Source: Prosapia bicincta
Taxonomy: Eukaryota > Arthropoda > Insecta > Hemiptera > Cercopidae
Length of the DNA: 64,000 nt
Direction of reading: 5' to 3'
Assembly (NCBI GenBank): GCA_036971475.1
Contig: JBAIZL010000002.1
Location: forward strand, 134,090,240 to 134,154,239
Below, in pieces: positions 22,630-33,657 of the stretch (positions are counted from its first letter, which is position 1; each line of letters opens with the position of its first letter). Position numbers and translations under genes: made by a program. The notes under the pieces were generated by a model. It made no database searches, was not told the DNA's origin, and saw only the letters and a list, made by a program, of their open reading frames with translations.

Positions 22630-23040
22630 CATATTTTTTCATCTACTCAAGTTATAATACATACTTTACAAGTCTATAGTTGCTATATGCTCGTAGTGGA
22701 TGATAGTTGTTGGTAATACAGATTTTTTTAAAAAATCATTCAATTCCTGCTACTAGTTTACACTCTTAATATATATATATATATATATTTATAATATAAT
22801 TTATAATAAATTACTTTTATTAATTCACTCAAGTTCAAATACATTTCTGAGACTTGTTGTAGATACTAGAGTAGATAGTTGTGCAGTTCCTATTATTAGT
22901 TCACACTATTCACATGTATAACCCTGTTAAAATTTCAGTCGGTAATGAAATACATTTTATTAATACACTAAATTAGAAATATTTTTTTAAAACTTGTATT
23001 GGATGACAGTTGATATTAATACAGTTTTTCTTTTCAAATA
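22630..23040. repeat. Degenerate tandem repeat, about three units
   Basis: Three diverged units share actcaagtt-type starts (22,645; 22,829; 22,964), a gatgatagttg-type middle and a ttcctgctactagtttacac / ttcctattattagttcacac end. The ending motif also occurs just before the AC tract (attcctaatattagttcaac), so the microsatellite expanded inside this repeat. An (AT)n tract at 22,771-22,789 separates units 1 and 2. Confidence 0.5.
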
Positions 23041-24390
23041 ATAATTCTTTAATTAAATACAATTATTTAGTTTTAATAAGTAATTTCCCCTTAATATTGT
23101 GATTCTGTCAAATGCATATAAATATTTATGTAAGTGTAATTATTTATTAAAGTAACTAAAATAAAATGTTTTTTGACCTAAGTAGAAATTTACTTGAAAA
23201 TTGTATTTTTTTAAATTGCATGTTTTTCTTGCTGGACAATATTAGTGATAAGCTTAGTTTTAATGTATCATACTAAAGTAAATTGATAATATTAATTATT
23301 TATAAATTACAATACAGAATAAATTTTTAAACAATAAATTATATAATGACTTGCATGTAGAGCTCATATCCTTTAACTATCGAACGATTGCCTTTGTTCG
23401 ATCGCACTTAGTAATTTCAACTCGTATTTCAGACGTAAATTATTCAGTTAGTAAGGAACTGCATCTAATTGTACCTAAAGCATCGGCCTTTAGCAAGTAA
23501 AATTGCACCATGCGCGTGTCAGAGGGCGTAGTGTCAAGACGCATTTACCTGACGAACAATCAATGACAGTTCGTACTTGAAACTCTTACACTAAATAATG
23601 CAATCTACTAATTAGCATCGCCCTATTAAGGGTAGTGTGCATTTCCACATTGAAACAGTTCCCTCGTAGGAAGAGGAAAGTACATATCACTTCAGGTCAG
23701 TTATATTTTTACTTGAAATTTATGTTTACAAATAAGTGTTCACATTTTACTAATACTATTGAAAATAAATATTTTTAAATTTAATAATTATTTTTGTACT
23801 ATTTGATTAAGCTAAATTAGTTTATTCTAAATTATTATAATTTATTATGAACATTATGCTAAAAACTGTTTATAGACAATGGACATTTTTCAAATCAGGT
23901 TTAAAAAAAAATTCCAATATTTTATATTCTAATTACTTTAATCGTTTCACTTCATATTAAATCAGTTTTTCTATTATAAAAACTTTATAATTTAATGTCA
24001 TTTAGCTGTAATATTCTAATTTCCCTTATGACATTTTCATGCAATAACTCTCTTTGAAAGACACCATTTTTCAATACAAGTGATATAAAAAGAAAATAGT
24101 TTTCTGTTATTTCATAGGTCAACGAAGGAGAATGTTATTTTAGTTACTTTTTATTAAATAATTACAAATAATGTATCGATATGTAGGGGAGAGTGATGTA
24201 TCAGGGAACACTTTTTTAACTCTCCTCTATAACTTTCAAGTTGTAATGAAAGGGACATTGTGACTCAATGACCATCGTCTATCACTACTACTCAAACCTC
24301 TCACAGCGATTCATACTTATAGGTTTACTAGAACTGAAAATAAAACATTTGCCAAGTGCTTACAAATGTGCTTTGGTACAATATACTTAT
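23041..24390. other. Stretch without recognised gene
   Basis: Mostly AT-rich. The interval 23,380-23,720 is clearly GC-richer and has no motif I can name. Confidence 0.5.
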
Positions 24391-25558
24391 GTACCAAGGA
24401 ACACCACCCCTTGTACCTAGATGTTGTACACATGTTGTAGTATACAGGTTATAGTGAAAAACCGTTATTACAATTGATATTAATACTGTATTACATTTAA
24501 AAAAGTACATATTTTATCTAAATTTAATTCAAGTAAATATAGGTTAAATTATTCAGGAAAACATGAACTTAAAAATATACTTACAAACTGAAAAATAGTT
24601 GCTCAGCATTCAGGTCTTTAATCAAAATTGGTTTGGGATGTTGTCACTCTTGTAGATTGTTGAATAGAGTGATATGTAAGATGGGATGAAATCATCATCA
24701 GAAGACTACGCCACGATCCCGACGGAAAATTCCCTGGTATCTTGAATCCATTGATAATGTTTTTTACAGTAAAAGCTCAAGGAAAAACCAATGCAACAAC
24801 ATGAGATACGCAATAAACCTAAAATCTCCAATTTTGTTAAACGCTTTTTGTACTACAACTGTTGTGATGCCAGTTTCATCACATTCCATATTCTATGTGG
24901 TGGAATAGGACATAATCTTTTATGGACATTGTTTCTAAATTTTTCGAAATACTTCTTTTTTGAAGCTCGTTGACCGGGAAAACTTGGTGCCTCAGGTTTT
25001 CTTATTGACAAAATATATTTGTGCCGTGGCACGAAAATTCACATCCATTGTTCTCCAGATATTTGTTGTCTAGTTGTCAGGATATTCCTTACCAATTGTC
25101 ACAGCAAATTTATATGTAGGAATCCTTACACGTTTCTTAGACAGACCATAAATTAGTTAATTTTAGCGACTTTCAAGATATTCAAGATATATTCTACCAG
25201 AAGTAGCTCTTCAGCATCGCTAAATACTCTGTTTATATAAAATTTAGAAGAATACGAGTTCTCCCCCTCCCCAGATTTCTTAAAATTACTCACATTTTAA
25301 AGTGATGTAAACCTTACATCTTGAAAGTGTTGTAAGCCTTACATTAAACACTTTGCTTCCTTCTCTAAGCGATGTTTTTCTCTGATCCAGCAGCAACAGC
25401 TTTTATGGCTGTTTGTAAAGCACCTGCATCACCAGGCCCTCGTTTAGCGACGTATACTTCTGTGAATTTTGTAATACCTAGAAAAAACAAAAAACTAATC
25501 ACACGCTGGACAAAGGAAAATGTTCCTAGGTATAACATGCACTTGTGTTCCTTGGTAC
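24391..25558 (-). mobile_element. Decayed pogo-type DNA transposon (limits uncertain)
   Basis: A perfect 14-bp inverted pair, gtaccaaggaacac (24,391-24,404) and gtgttccttggtac (25,545-25,558), brackets the transposase remnant. These may be terminal or subterminal. Further ggaacac and gttcctaggt motifs occur outside (24,205; 25,521; 25,967), so the original element may have been longer. No TA duplication could be tied to the ends. Confidence 0.5.
24830..25480 (-). pseudogene. Pogo/Tigger-type transposase pseudogene
   Basis: The reverse strand begins with a Psq-type helix-turn-helix: GALQTAIKAV, then after an in-frame stop GSKVFNVRLTTLSR. Further on come DAEELLLVEYIL (linker after the first HTH), LSIRKPEAPSF (the second, CENP-B-like DNA-binding region) and HRIWNV followed, one frameshift later, by the ETG-like catalytic segment at about 24,880-24,900. 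Domain order and spacing match pogo transposases and the jerky/CENP-B-like proteins derived from them. There are many stops and shifts, and the C-terminal half with the other catalytic acids is missing. Clearly inactive. Confidence 0.82.
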
Positions 25559-25975
25559 AAGAGGTCACCATTTTTAACAGATAGGTTTTTTTAGGACAAA
25601 TGGCTACGTTTAGAACATGTTTAGAATACGTTTAGAAACAAGTAGTCAAAATACATACCTTTAGATGGACCTTACCCAGACATAGCACCCTGTAAAATTT
25701 GATAGAATTCTTTATAATGGCTTTGTAGCACAACAAATATTTAATTTTTGCACAATAGTTATTAATTAAATTAAATTTAATGTAGCACAATAAATATTTA
25801 ATACAGTAAATATTTACTTTTGGGATGCTAAATTTTAACCTTATTTCTTTGCTACAAACAATAACCAACTAACAAAACTATGGATCAGTGCTGCACTATA
25901 GGGTATGATTTATGTCATATTTTAGTTTCCAACTGTAGATGACACCACTAGACAGAAAACGAAAATGTTCCTAGG
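25559..25975. other. AT-rich stretch without supported gene
   Basis: Contains atgttcctaggt at 25,967, a repeat of 25,520, possibly the outer part of the pogo element. An imperfect internal repeat around 25,730-25,800 is built on caatanatatttaat. Confidence 0.45.
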
Positions 25976-26418
25976 TCTAGCCCCAAGGAAGTACTAATTT
26001 TGACTGCATGCCTTTTCAGTTTCGAGTAGACAGCAGAAGAAGAGGTACATGCCATTCTTGCCACAGACTCACTAACAAGGTATTTGCAAGGTAATACCCC
26101 TCTTTATCCCTTAGCATAGAGTGATCCAAGCCCCCATGTGTTCTTGCATAATCTGTCGCCGGATTTTTCCTGGCAGGGTTTCTTTCTTGCCATGTTTTTT
26201 CATCCCGCTCTTAGCTCGACACATGCCGAACTGTTTCATTTCAATATCTCCTAATTCTCCATGGTAAGAGCATATGAGCTTGGTACATGGGCAAATGATC
26301 CCGTTTCCTTGACTCACGGTAGGGATACTAGCCGCATGTGCAAGGGAGACGGAGGTAGCTCACTAGACGTTGGCTACCACGAAGGCTGGGCGGGTTTTCG
26401 GGGTACAGATCCGGATTA
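25976..26418 (+). mobile_element. Jockey-like 3' UTR copy (b), 5'-truncated
   Basis: Homologous along its length to 27,516-27,960 in the same orientation and to 28,917-29,346 inverted. It starts abruptly at ctagccccaaggaag and ends in a short A run (26,418-26,426), the pattern of 5'-truncated LINE insertions. It contains the hairpin cctggcagg...ttgccatg at 26,169-26,194. Confidence 0.8.
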
Positions 26419-26426
26419 AAAAAAAA

Positions 26427-26452
26427 CCTGGCAAGAAAGAAACCCTGCCAGG
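26427..26452 (-). repeat. Isolated 3' UTR hairpin of the Jockey-like family
   Basis: cctggcaagaaagaaaccct and the closing gccagg are the reverse complement of the hairpin in the 3' UTR copies. It sits directly after the A tail of copy b. Stem CCTGGCA/TGCCAGG with a 12-nt loop. Confidence 0.75.
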
Positions 26453-26462
26453 AAAGTGCTTC

Positions 26463-26650
26463 CAAGTTGGAACGCAATGCATTCTAGCGGAGTAATGCAT
26501 AACTATGAAAAGCAGGATTTGTGACCAGGAAGCGCTGTAATCAGTTATACAATGTAATATTTGTTTTTCAAATTAATCACAAGTAAGAAAACTCTCTATT
26601 GGCAGAATTATATCAAACGTTTTTAATTACTAAATTATATAGTAAAACGT
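26463..26650 (+). repeat. Inverted repeat, left arm
   Basis: Matches the reverse complement of 27,172-27,358 with moderate divergence, from gcattctagcggagtaatgc to gtacaaatatttga. Function unknown. Confidence 0.75.
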
Positions 26651-26949
26651 ACAAATATTTGATTTTTGTCTTAAAAACCCCATTCGTTTTACCTATATAA
26701 AACCAGGTTTCGTAGAGACTATATTTCTCAAGTCAGACAATTTTTGTCAGTCCATTCAAGTTCAATTGCCTATTAAAGAAACGAAACAAAGGCACTTTTT
26801 AAATTTACTAAAAATATTTACATCGGTATTAAATTTTGAAATATAATTTATAAAAGTTGAAGAAGCTTCTACACGGGGGGGGGGGGGGGGGAGGGGGCCA
26901 ACCTTTTTTGGAACGGCCAATAGTCTGGACGTTATAGTCAACGCTGGAT
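26651..26949. other. Dispersed repeat and poly-G tract
   Basis: 26,772-26,856 resembles 21,602-21,690. A run of G with one A spans 26,875-26,897, unusual in this AT-rich setting and a typical site of sequencing length error. Confidence 0.6.
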
Positions 26950-27165
26950 TAAAATGCTTGATTTACCCAGCCTTTCGACTGGGTTCCAAAAATTTGGTTA
27001 CTAAGGTAATGACTACGGTCACCAAGCGCAGAGCTGAAACACAAGATAACAACAAGAATGCGACCTTAAATGAACAAAACTGACATCACCCACGATCATT
27101 GCAGTCAATGTATGAGAGGTTAGTTTTATATTGCTAAAACAGATACGTTTTAAGAGAAAAAATTC
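26950..27165 (+). mobile_element. Jockey-like 5' region fragment
   Basis: From ttgatttacccagcc through tgaacaaaactgacatc and atgagaggttagttttatat to gtacaaatatttga-type sequence, this is the inverted counterpart of the leader part at 19,160-19,410. It stops where the inverted repeat arm at 27,172 begins. Confidence 0.65.
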
Positions 27166-27171
27166 AAATAT

Positions 27172-27358
27172 TTGTACATTTTACTACATAATTTAGTATT
27201 TAGAAACATTGTTTGATATTATTCTGCTAATAGAGAAACTTTTTACTTGTCATTAATTTGAAAAACAAATGTTACATTTAATAATTGATTACAGCGCAAC
27301 CTGTTGCCTAACCTACTTTTCTTAGTTACGCATTACTCTGCTAGATTGCATTACGATC
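27172..27358 (-). repeat. Inverted repeat, right arm
   Basis: Counterpart of 26,463-26,650. It lies exactly between the 5' and the 3' fragments of the Jockey-like family, replacing the body of the element. Confidence 0.75.
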
Positions 27359-27365
27359 CACGATA

Positions 27366-27960
27366 GCGCTGGACCCCACCCACGACACACACAGACGGCC
27401 GCAGTCCTTACTGACCGCCTAGCTCACACCATACCACCAAAATAAAATATACATACTAATAAATTCTGCTTCACAGTTATGTTCCAGGTGACGCAGGGGC
27501 ACATCTCCAGGGCCGCAGCTTAGCCCCAACGGAAGTACTAATTTGGTTGCATGCCTTTTCAGTTTCGAGTAGGCAGCAGAAGAAGAGGTACATGCCATTC
27601 TTGCCACAGACTCACTAACAAGGTATTTGCAAGGTAATACCTCTCCTTATTCCTTAGCATAAGGTGATTCAAGCCCCCAGGGTTCCTGCATGATCTGTCG
27701 CGGGATTTTTCCTGGCAGGGTTTCTTTCTTGCCAGGTTTTTTCATCCCGCTCTTAGCGCGACACTTACCGTACCGTATCATTTCATTATCTCCTGATTCT
27801 CCATGGAAAGAGCTTATGAGCTTGGTACATGGGCAATCAATCCCGTTTCCTTCACTCGCGGTAGGGATACTACCGCATGCGCATGTGAGACGGAGGTAGC
27901 TCGCTAGAGGTTGGCTACCACGAGGCCTGGGCTAGTTTTGATAGCCCAGACCCAGGAAGA
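27366..27960 (+). mobile_element. Jockey-like 3' end (copy c): last codons and 3' UTR
   Basis: It begins within the final codons of the polymerase ORF (residues corresponding to PTHDTHRRPQSLLTA, then a stop) and runs through the whole 3' UTR. Copy at 28,917-29,546 is its inverted counterpart, with about 950 bp between the two, so they form a sizeable inverted repeat. The hairpin is at 27,711-27,736. Termination at gcccagacccagg followed by gaaaaac. Confidence 0.8.
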
Positions 27961-28320
27961 AAAACTTGCTTCACACAGTTTAATTATATATTTTTATTTA
28001 TGAAAATATTAACCAATTTAAACTGTTTTCTCACACTCAAACTAATTCCGAGAAAACAATTACTTTTAAGTCTTAAATAACAAATAATTTCGATCCATAT
28101 ATTTTTGTTTAGTCAAATTTTTCGAGTTGCAAGCTGGAAAAATCAACATATATGATCCCACAACACCAGGGATATGTCAGCATTATTTTGTGAGAGTGTT
28201 TTTGATGAAAGCTGTATTACTTTCAATTGATACTGTAATTAGTTATATGGCTTTTTGGAAAATATTATAGATCTAAAATAGGAAGGTGAAGCAATTATTT
28301 ACCAATAAATGTATTTTTAA
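27961..28320. other. Spacer without recognised feature
   Basis: AT-rich, no supported gene. Confidence 0.5.
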
Positions 28321-28325
28321 TATAA

Positions 28326-28366
<41 letters not shown>
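28321..28366. repeat. (AT)n microsatellite
   Basis: Alternating TA with a few A insertions. Confidence 0.95.
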
Positions 28367-28369
<3 letters not shown>

Positions 28370-28916
28370 TTATTTATTTATTAAACTTTATATATTTATA
28401 TTACTGTGTTACGTTTTCTTGAAATATAATTAATAAAATATTTACTATTTTAATTTGTATATTATTCATAACTTTTCGTCAAAAAATGTATAAGCCTCTT
28501 CAGGTAAAACTAAGATTTAACCTAGGTTATACGTAAATACAAAAATAAAACACCCCTTATATTTAAAATATTTTGATTTATTAAGAATATATAATATGTT
28601 ATATAGTAATAAAAACAACGATTATGTTCAAACACAAGAATTATTTATTAATTTAACTGTCCAAAGCTTTTAATGGTTTGATTTAGGGATGGGCCGATAT
28701 AGTACCCTAAAAATTTCCATTCTGATTCCATTTGCCTTTTGATTCTCGATTTTTAAGTCGATTCTCGATTCTTGAATGTTATATAGGCCTTCAGGATATT
28801 CTAATAATGAGTTTAGTTAACATCTTGGTCATATGGTGTAACCTTATGCGGGTGCATTCCCGTATATGTACTACCATTTCTTTCATATTAGCATTGCTGT
28901 ACATTTACGATTTTTT
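28367..28916. other. Spacer without recognised gene
   Basis: tagggatgggccgatata at 28,685 and the following gattctcgattcttgaatg look like the terminal sequence of some DNA transposons, but no matching opposite end was found. Confidence 0.4.
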
Positions 28917-29398
28917 TCCGGGTCTGGGCCCTCAAAACCCGCTCAGCCCTCGTGGCAGCCATCCTCTACCGAGCTACCTTCGTCGCGCATACGCATGCGG
29001 TTAGTATTCCTACCGCGAATGAAGGATCAGGGTTTATTGCCCATGTACCAAGCTCATTAGCTCTTCCTATGCAGACCCAGGAGATAGTGAAGTGAAACAG
29101 CACGGTGAGTGAAAAACCTGGCAAGAAAGAAACCCTGCCAAGAAAAATACCGCGACAGATCATGCAGGAACCCTGGGGACTAGGATCTATTTATGATAAG
29201 GTTTAAAGAGCTGAATTATTTTACAAATACCCTGTTAATGAGTCTATGGCAGGAGTGGCATGCACCTCTTCTTCTGCTGAATGCTCGAAACTGAAAAGGC
29301 ATGCAATCAAATTAGTACTTCCGTTGTGGCTAAGCTATGACCCTGGAGATATGTGCCCCTGCGTCATCTGGAACGTAACTGTGAAGTAGAATCTATTA

Positions 29399-29443
<45 letters not shown>

Positions 29444-29492
29444 CCTATATATACATATATATTTATTTATTTTATTGTGTTATGGTTGGAAC
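28917..29492 (-). mobile_element. Jockey-like 3' UTR (copy d)
   Basis: Continues from the polymerase remnant at 29,493 on the reverse strand to a short A run just below 28,917. The hairpin is at 29,117-29,142. An (AT)n tract at 29,402-29,462 lies near the start of the UTR; copy c has only a short ta-rich segment at the same place. Confidence 0.82.
29402..29462. repeat. (AT)n microsatellite inside the 3' UTR copy
   Basis: Alternating TA with one aggcc interruption at 29,441. Confidence 0.95.
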
Positions 29493-29985
29493 TAGGTGGT
29501 CAGTAGGGATAGCGGCCGTCTGTGTATGTCGTGGGTGGGATTATATCTACCCAGTGAGGAAATTAGTGTTGATGTATGTGCATGAGTCTGTTTGTAGAAC
29601 CTTGTTGCTAAGTATCGGAGGTGATGTTTCATGAAAGGCACTTTCAAGTCAGTGTGAAGCAGTGTTAATCTTGTACATCTAGGTGCCTTCGTGATTATTA
29701 GCAAATCCTTGTTTTGGAATACCTGTAGTCTGAGTTGCCTGCATGGCCCCAGACGGGTGAAGCGTAAGTGAGTATGCTGTGTCACATAGATACGTATATA
29801 GTAGTGGCCGCACGTAGTGAAAGTGGGCTTGTTCTGTTAAGCATATGGTATAGTTGTGTTGATCTAATTGTTGCTTGTTTTAACGTGTTGGTAATGTGAG
29901 GATCCCAAGTCAAGCCTCTGTCGAGTACGACACCCAGATATTTGACCTGGTTCCCCCAGTGAATGTCCTTGCCTAATAGTTTTAG
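29493..29985 (-). pseudogene. Jockey-like reverse transcriptase, C-terminal remnant
   Basis: The reverse strand from 29,985 reads WGNQVKYLGVVLDRGLTW (RT thumb-proximal block), then ILTYASPVWGHA after an in-frame stop. After a frameshift it continues RLQVFQNKDLLIITKAP, LHTDLKVPFMKHHLRYLA and a SLGRYNP...HRRP ending. This succession is the classical C-terminal part of Jockey-clade polymerases, which end without an RNase H domain. The element is 5'-truncated at about 29,986, where another repeat begins. One stop and at least one frameshift make it inactive. The 97-codon open frame (29,492-29,785) is only its last part. Confidence 0.85.
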
Positions 29986-29999
29986 ATAGATACAATTAT

Positions 30000-30085
30000 A
30001 TACAATTGACGCGATAAGTCTAAATCATAATTGATACGCGAATAAAGGATTTTCAACTAAATCACAGATTACATTTAACCTTTTT
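30000..30085 (+). repeat. Inverted duplication, outer block of arm B
   Basis: Reverse complement of 21,105-21,195. Direct neighbour of the truncated Jockey-like element. Confidence 0.8.
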
Positions 30086-30344
30086 ATGGACGATGCGTTA
30101 AGACGATGCAAAGATATCAAATACCTTTTAAAATTTATTAAAGACTTGATATCTGATTTGAAAATCTGCCTTCAAAATTTGTATTTAATTGCTACATTTC
30201 GAGAAGTCCATTGTGTTACTAGTTGAATTCATCTAGAAAGGGGAGTTTAGTTACCCAGAACTCTTTTTGTATTTGGCATTCTTCTTCAAAAGCTCTGATA
30301 AGACTCACTGACGAATGAATTAAAAATCTTTGCCTTGAAGTTAG
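30086..30344. other. Spacer between blocks of arm B
   Basis: No feature recognised. It has no counterpart in arm A that I can see. Confidence 0.5.
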
Positions 30345-31104
30345 GATATCAATTCGTTCATCTGATGGACGATATCGAAATAAAATGTTTAATTCAAAAG
30401 CGACAATTTACAGTAATCTGCGGGTCGCAAAAACAAATCTGGAGGCGCATACGGACTGTGGGCTGTGCACTACTGGTATAAAAGCATACATTCAATCTCC
30501 AAAGCGGAAATGCGTGATCACATCCGGAAATCCGAATAGATTGAAGCTCACAACTACACGGAAGTAAGGAAAAAGTGTGCAAACATAAAGATTTCACTCT
30601 CGGAGAAACGTATAGAATTATAAAGAGAGGAAGGAGAACCCTGTAATAGAATAATTGATTAAGCTAGATGGATTTCAATCATGAAAATAAAATAGAGTTA
30701 TTGAAACAAACATAAAAATATGCTTGTGACGCTTTTAAACCTAATGTTACCAGATCTGAATGGGGCAGATACAGATACTGGAGAGTAAGCTCCAGAGTAT
30801 TGAAACTAATGTATTGTAGCCTTCAATTTGGGAACCGTGCTCGTACCAATGTGGCAGGTTTTTATTTTATTAAAGAAGGGAATTGAGCTGTTAAAATTTA
30901 ACTTTCTATAGTATGTAAAATAGACAAGTCGTACTATGTGCAATACAATTACGTGAAATGATTTCAGGAAGAGCAGAATAGTCAGCGTCGCTTATAAATT
31001 CATGAAAAGTGTACTGACTTGCAATGATGATATTACGTCATTCATTATCTGCCTAATCAGGCTTGTACACCAGTTTGTAGTGCAGAGAGTACATCAGTTA
31101 TTGC
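30345..31104 (+). repeat. Inverted duplication, arm B
   Basis: Reverse complement of 19,475-20,205. Near 30,520-30,545 an extra catccggaaatccgaatag-type insertion breaks the shared frame and ends it at 60 codons (30,385-30,567). The homology stops exactly at gttattgc (31,104), where the AC microsatellite begins, while arm A continues. Confidence 0.88.
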
Positions 31105-31712
<608 letters not shown>

Positions 31713-33657
31713 GTCCATTATCTTCGATGAAACTTAGTTGAACAAAACTATATAATAATAATAACCATTTTTCTTAACAATGTGCAATAAATAATGTAAC
31801 ATAACCTACGCGTTTAAAAACAATTGTTTTACAACATAACTTAAAGCACAAAATTAACTGAAATATGAAATGATGGTTTATCATTTATTTTACTTTGATG
31901 TGATTCAAAGCGTAACCTGACGGAAGTTATACTGACGCGAAATTATTATATCCTTCCAATAAATTTATGTAGGCGTCGGTATAAGAGGTTTCACTTGGAA
32001 AAGCTATTTCTTACAATATCAAAACAATATTTATTTCTTCTGTAAATTAAAACCAAATAACAGTCAAGATGTCTGCAGCTATAGTTTTATAAACATATTA
32101 CTTCAGGGTAGGAGTTAGGGTAGAATTACAAGGAATCGTGACATCACGTCTGCAGGATTGCGTACGTAAATATAGACAGACTCTCTATTGGAGGCTTCAG
32201 GATGGGTGTAATATTTCACATGTTCTGAAACCATTTGGTTACCGACAGAGCCAACGAAAGTAACATTTATACAGTATCAATGTTTTGTGAACTTGGCCCC
32301 TTCATTTTCAAAAAATGCACTTATTGCAACTAACCTGTTATGCAGTAAACAAGAAGTCTAGGCGTTTGAGCATACCGTTCTTGAATTATGATAAATACTA
32401 TTGTCGTCAAGTTTAAAACTTCATTTCTGCCCTTTTTCTTACTATTTTGATATCTGGGGTATGTGTCATTCCCGATATCTAGAACTGTTATACGTCTTAA
32501 GGTAATAAGAACAGGCGGAATAAATTTGGAAACAACGAGATGCAGGGTACTTTTGAAACCGTCATTATTCTTTAAATTTTTATCACATCAAGATATGTTT
32601 ATACTGAATGAAAGAGGAATATCTATATTTTCATTTTTTGTCATCAATCTTAAGGAATTTATAAACGGTTTCGAGTTATTGGCTCTATAAATCTAGTAAT
32701 TTTATAATTTAGTATTGTTTAAAGCATTCATGTGTTTAATAGTTCGACGGAAATCCGCTTTTAGCAGCACCTGTCAGTACATTGTAACGATAATTTTACT
32801 TTCACAAAAATGCCAATAACTCAAGAACAAGGCAAAATTTTGAAAAACTATTGGCACCACGTCAATCTACGTTAAATGCTGCTTCAACCTATATGTATAA
32901 CTCAAAATCCGATTTTTCATTGAAATTTAGGAAAATTTGAAGGGTTACCCCTTCTTATCTCGCAAAAGTCGAAAATTATTCCTTTTCTCGGGCCAATTAC
33001 TCAAAGGCCGTTAATTGTTTTCTTAAACTATAAACTCTAAATACAAATATAGACTTTCGTCTTTCGTTCCGTGTAAGAAACATCTTGCTTGTCTGAATAT
33101 TAACAGAGATATGACTGTTTTAAAAAAGGCTTGCATCGTGCAAACCTGGAAATGTAAAATCAGGCTGTATTTTTATCACTTGAAACGCGTATAACTCCTA
33201 AACCGTTCAAGATATCAAACTCAAATTTTCATAAGTTGTTTCGTTAATGATTTCCAATCTTTAGATGTGTATAAAATTTATTTTTTTGAAATATAGGTAT
33301 TTTGAAAAAAAAACATTTCTTACTTTTTTTTACAGTTTTCTATAACTATATCGATGAAAAATCACTAAATAAACAAATTGAAAAATATTTAAGTCTGATG
33401 GATTAGTAGATAAACGCTTTAAAAATGATAAAACACATCCAGGCTACTTGTTAAAGCAGCAATATAAAAGACAGTTTTAAAACAATCATATATTTTAATT
33501 ATTCATCACAACTAACTTTTTTCTATACCAAATGAAAGCAAAAAGTCTATACTTATATTTGTAGAAATGAAAATACATAACTTATTACTATCGTTATATT
33601 GAGTTATTTCTATTATCTGTTATATTTATTATCTAGTCAAAACTCTTGAACTTTGTA
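31713..33657 (+). repeat. Satellite monomer 2-1
   Basis: 1,945 bp. Variants: accatttttctt, aaaattaactg, ccgttcttg, gggttacccc, aattgaaaaat, ending ttatctagtc. Confidence 0.94.
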
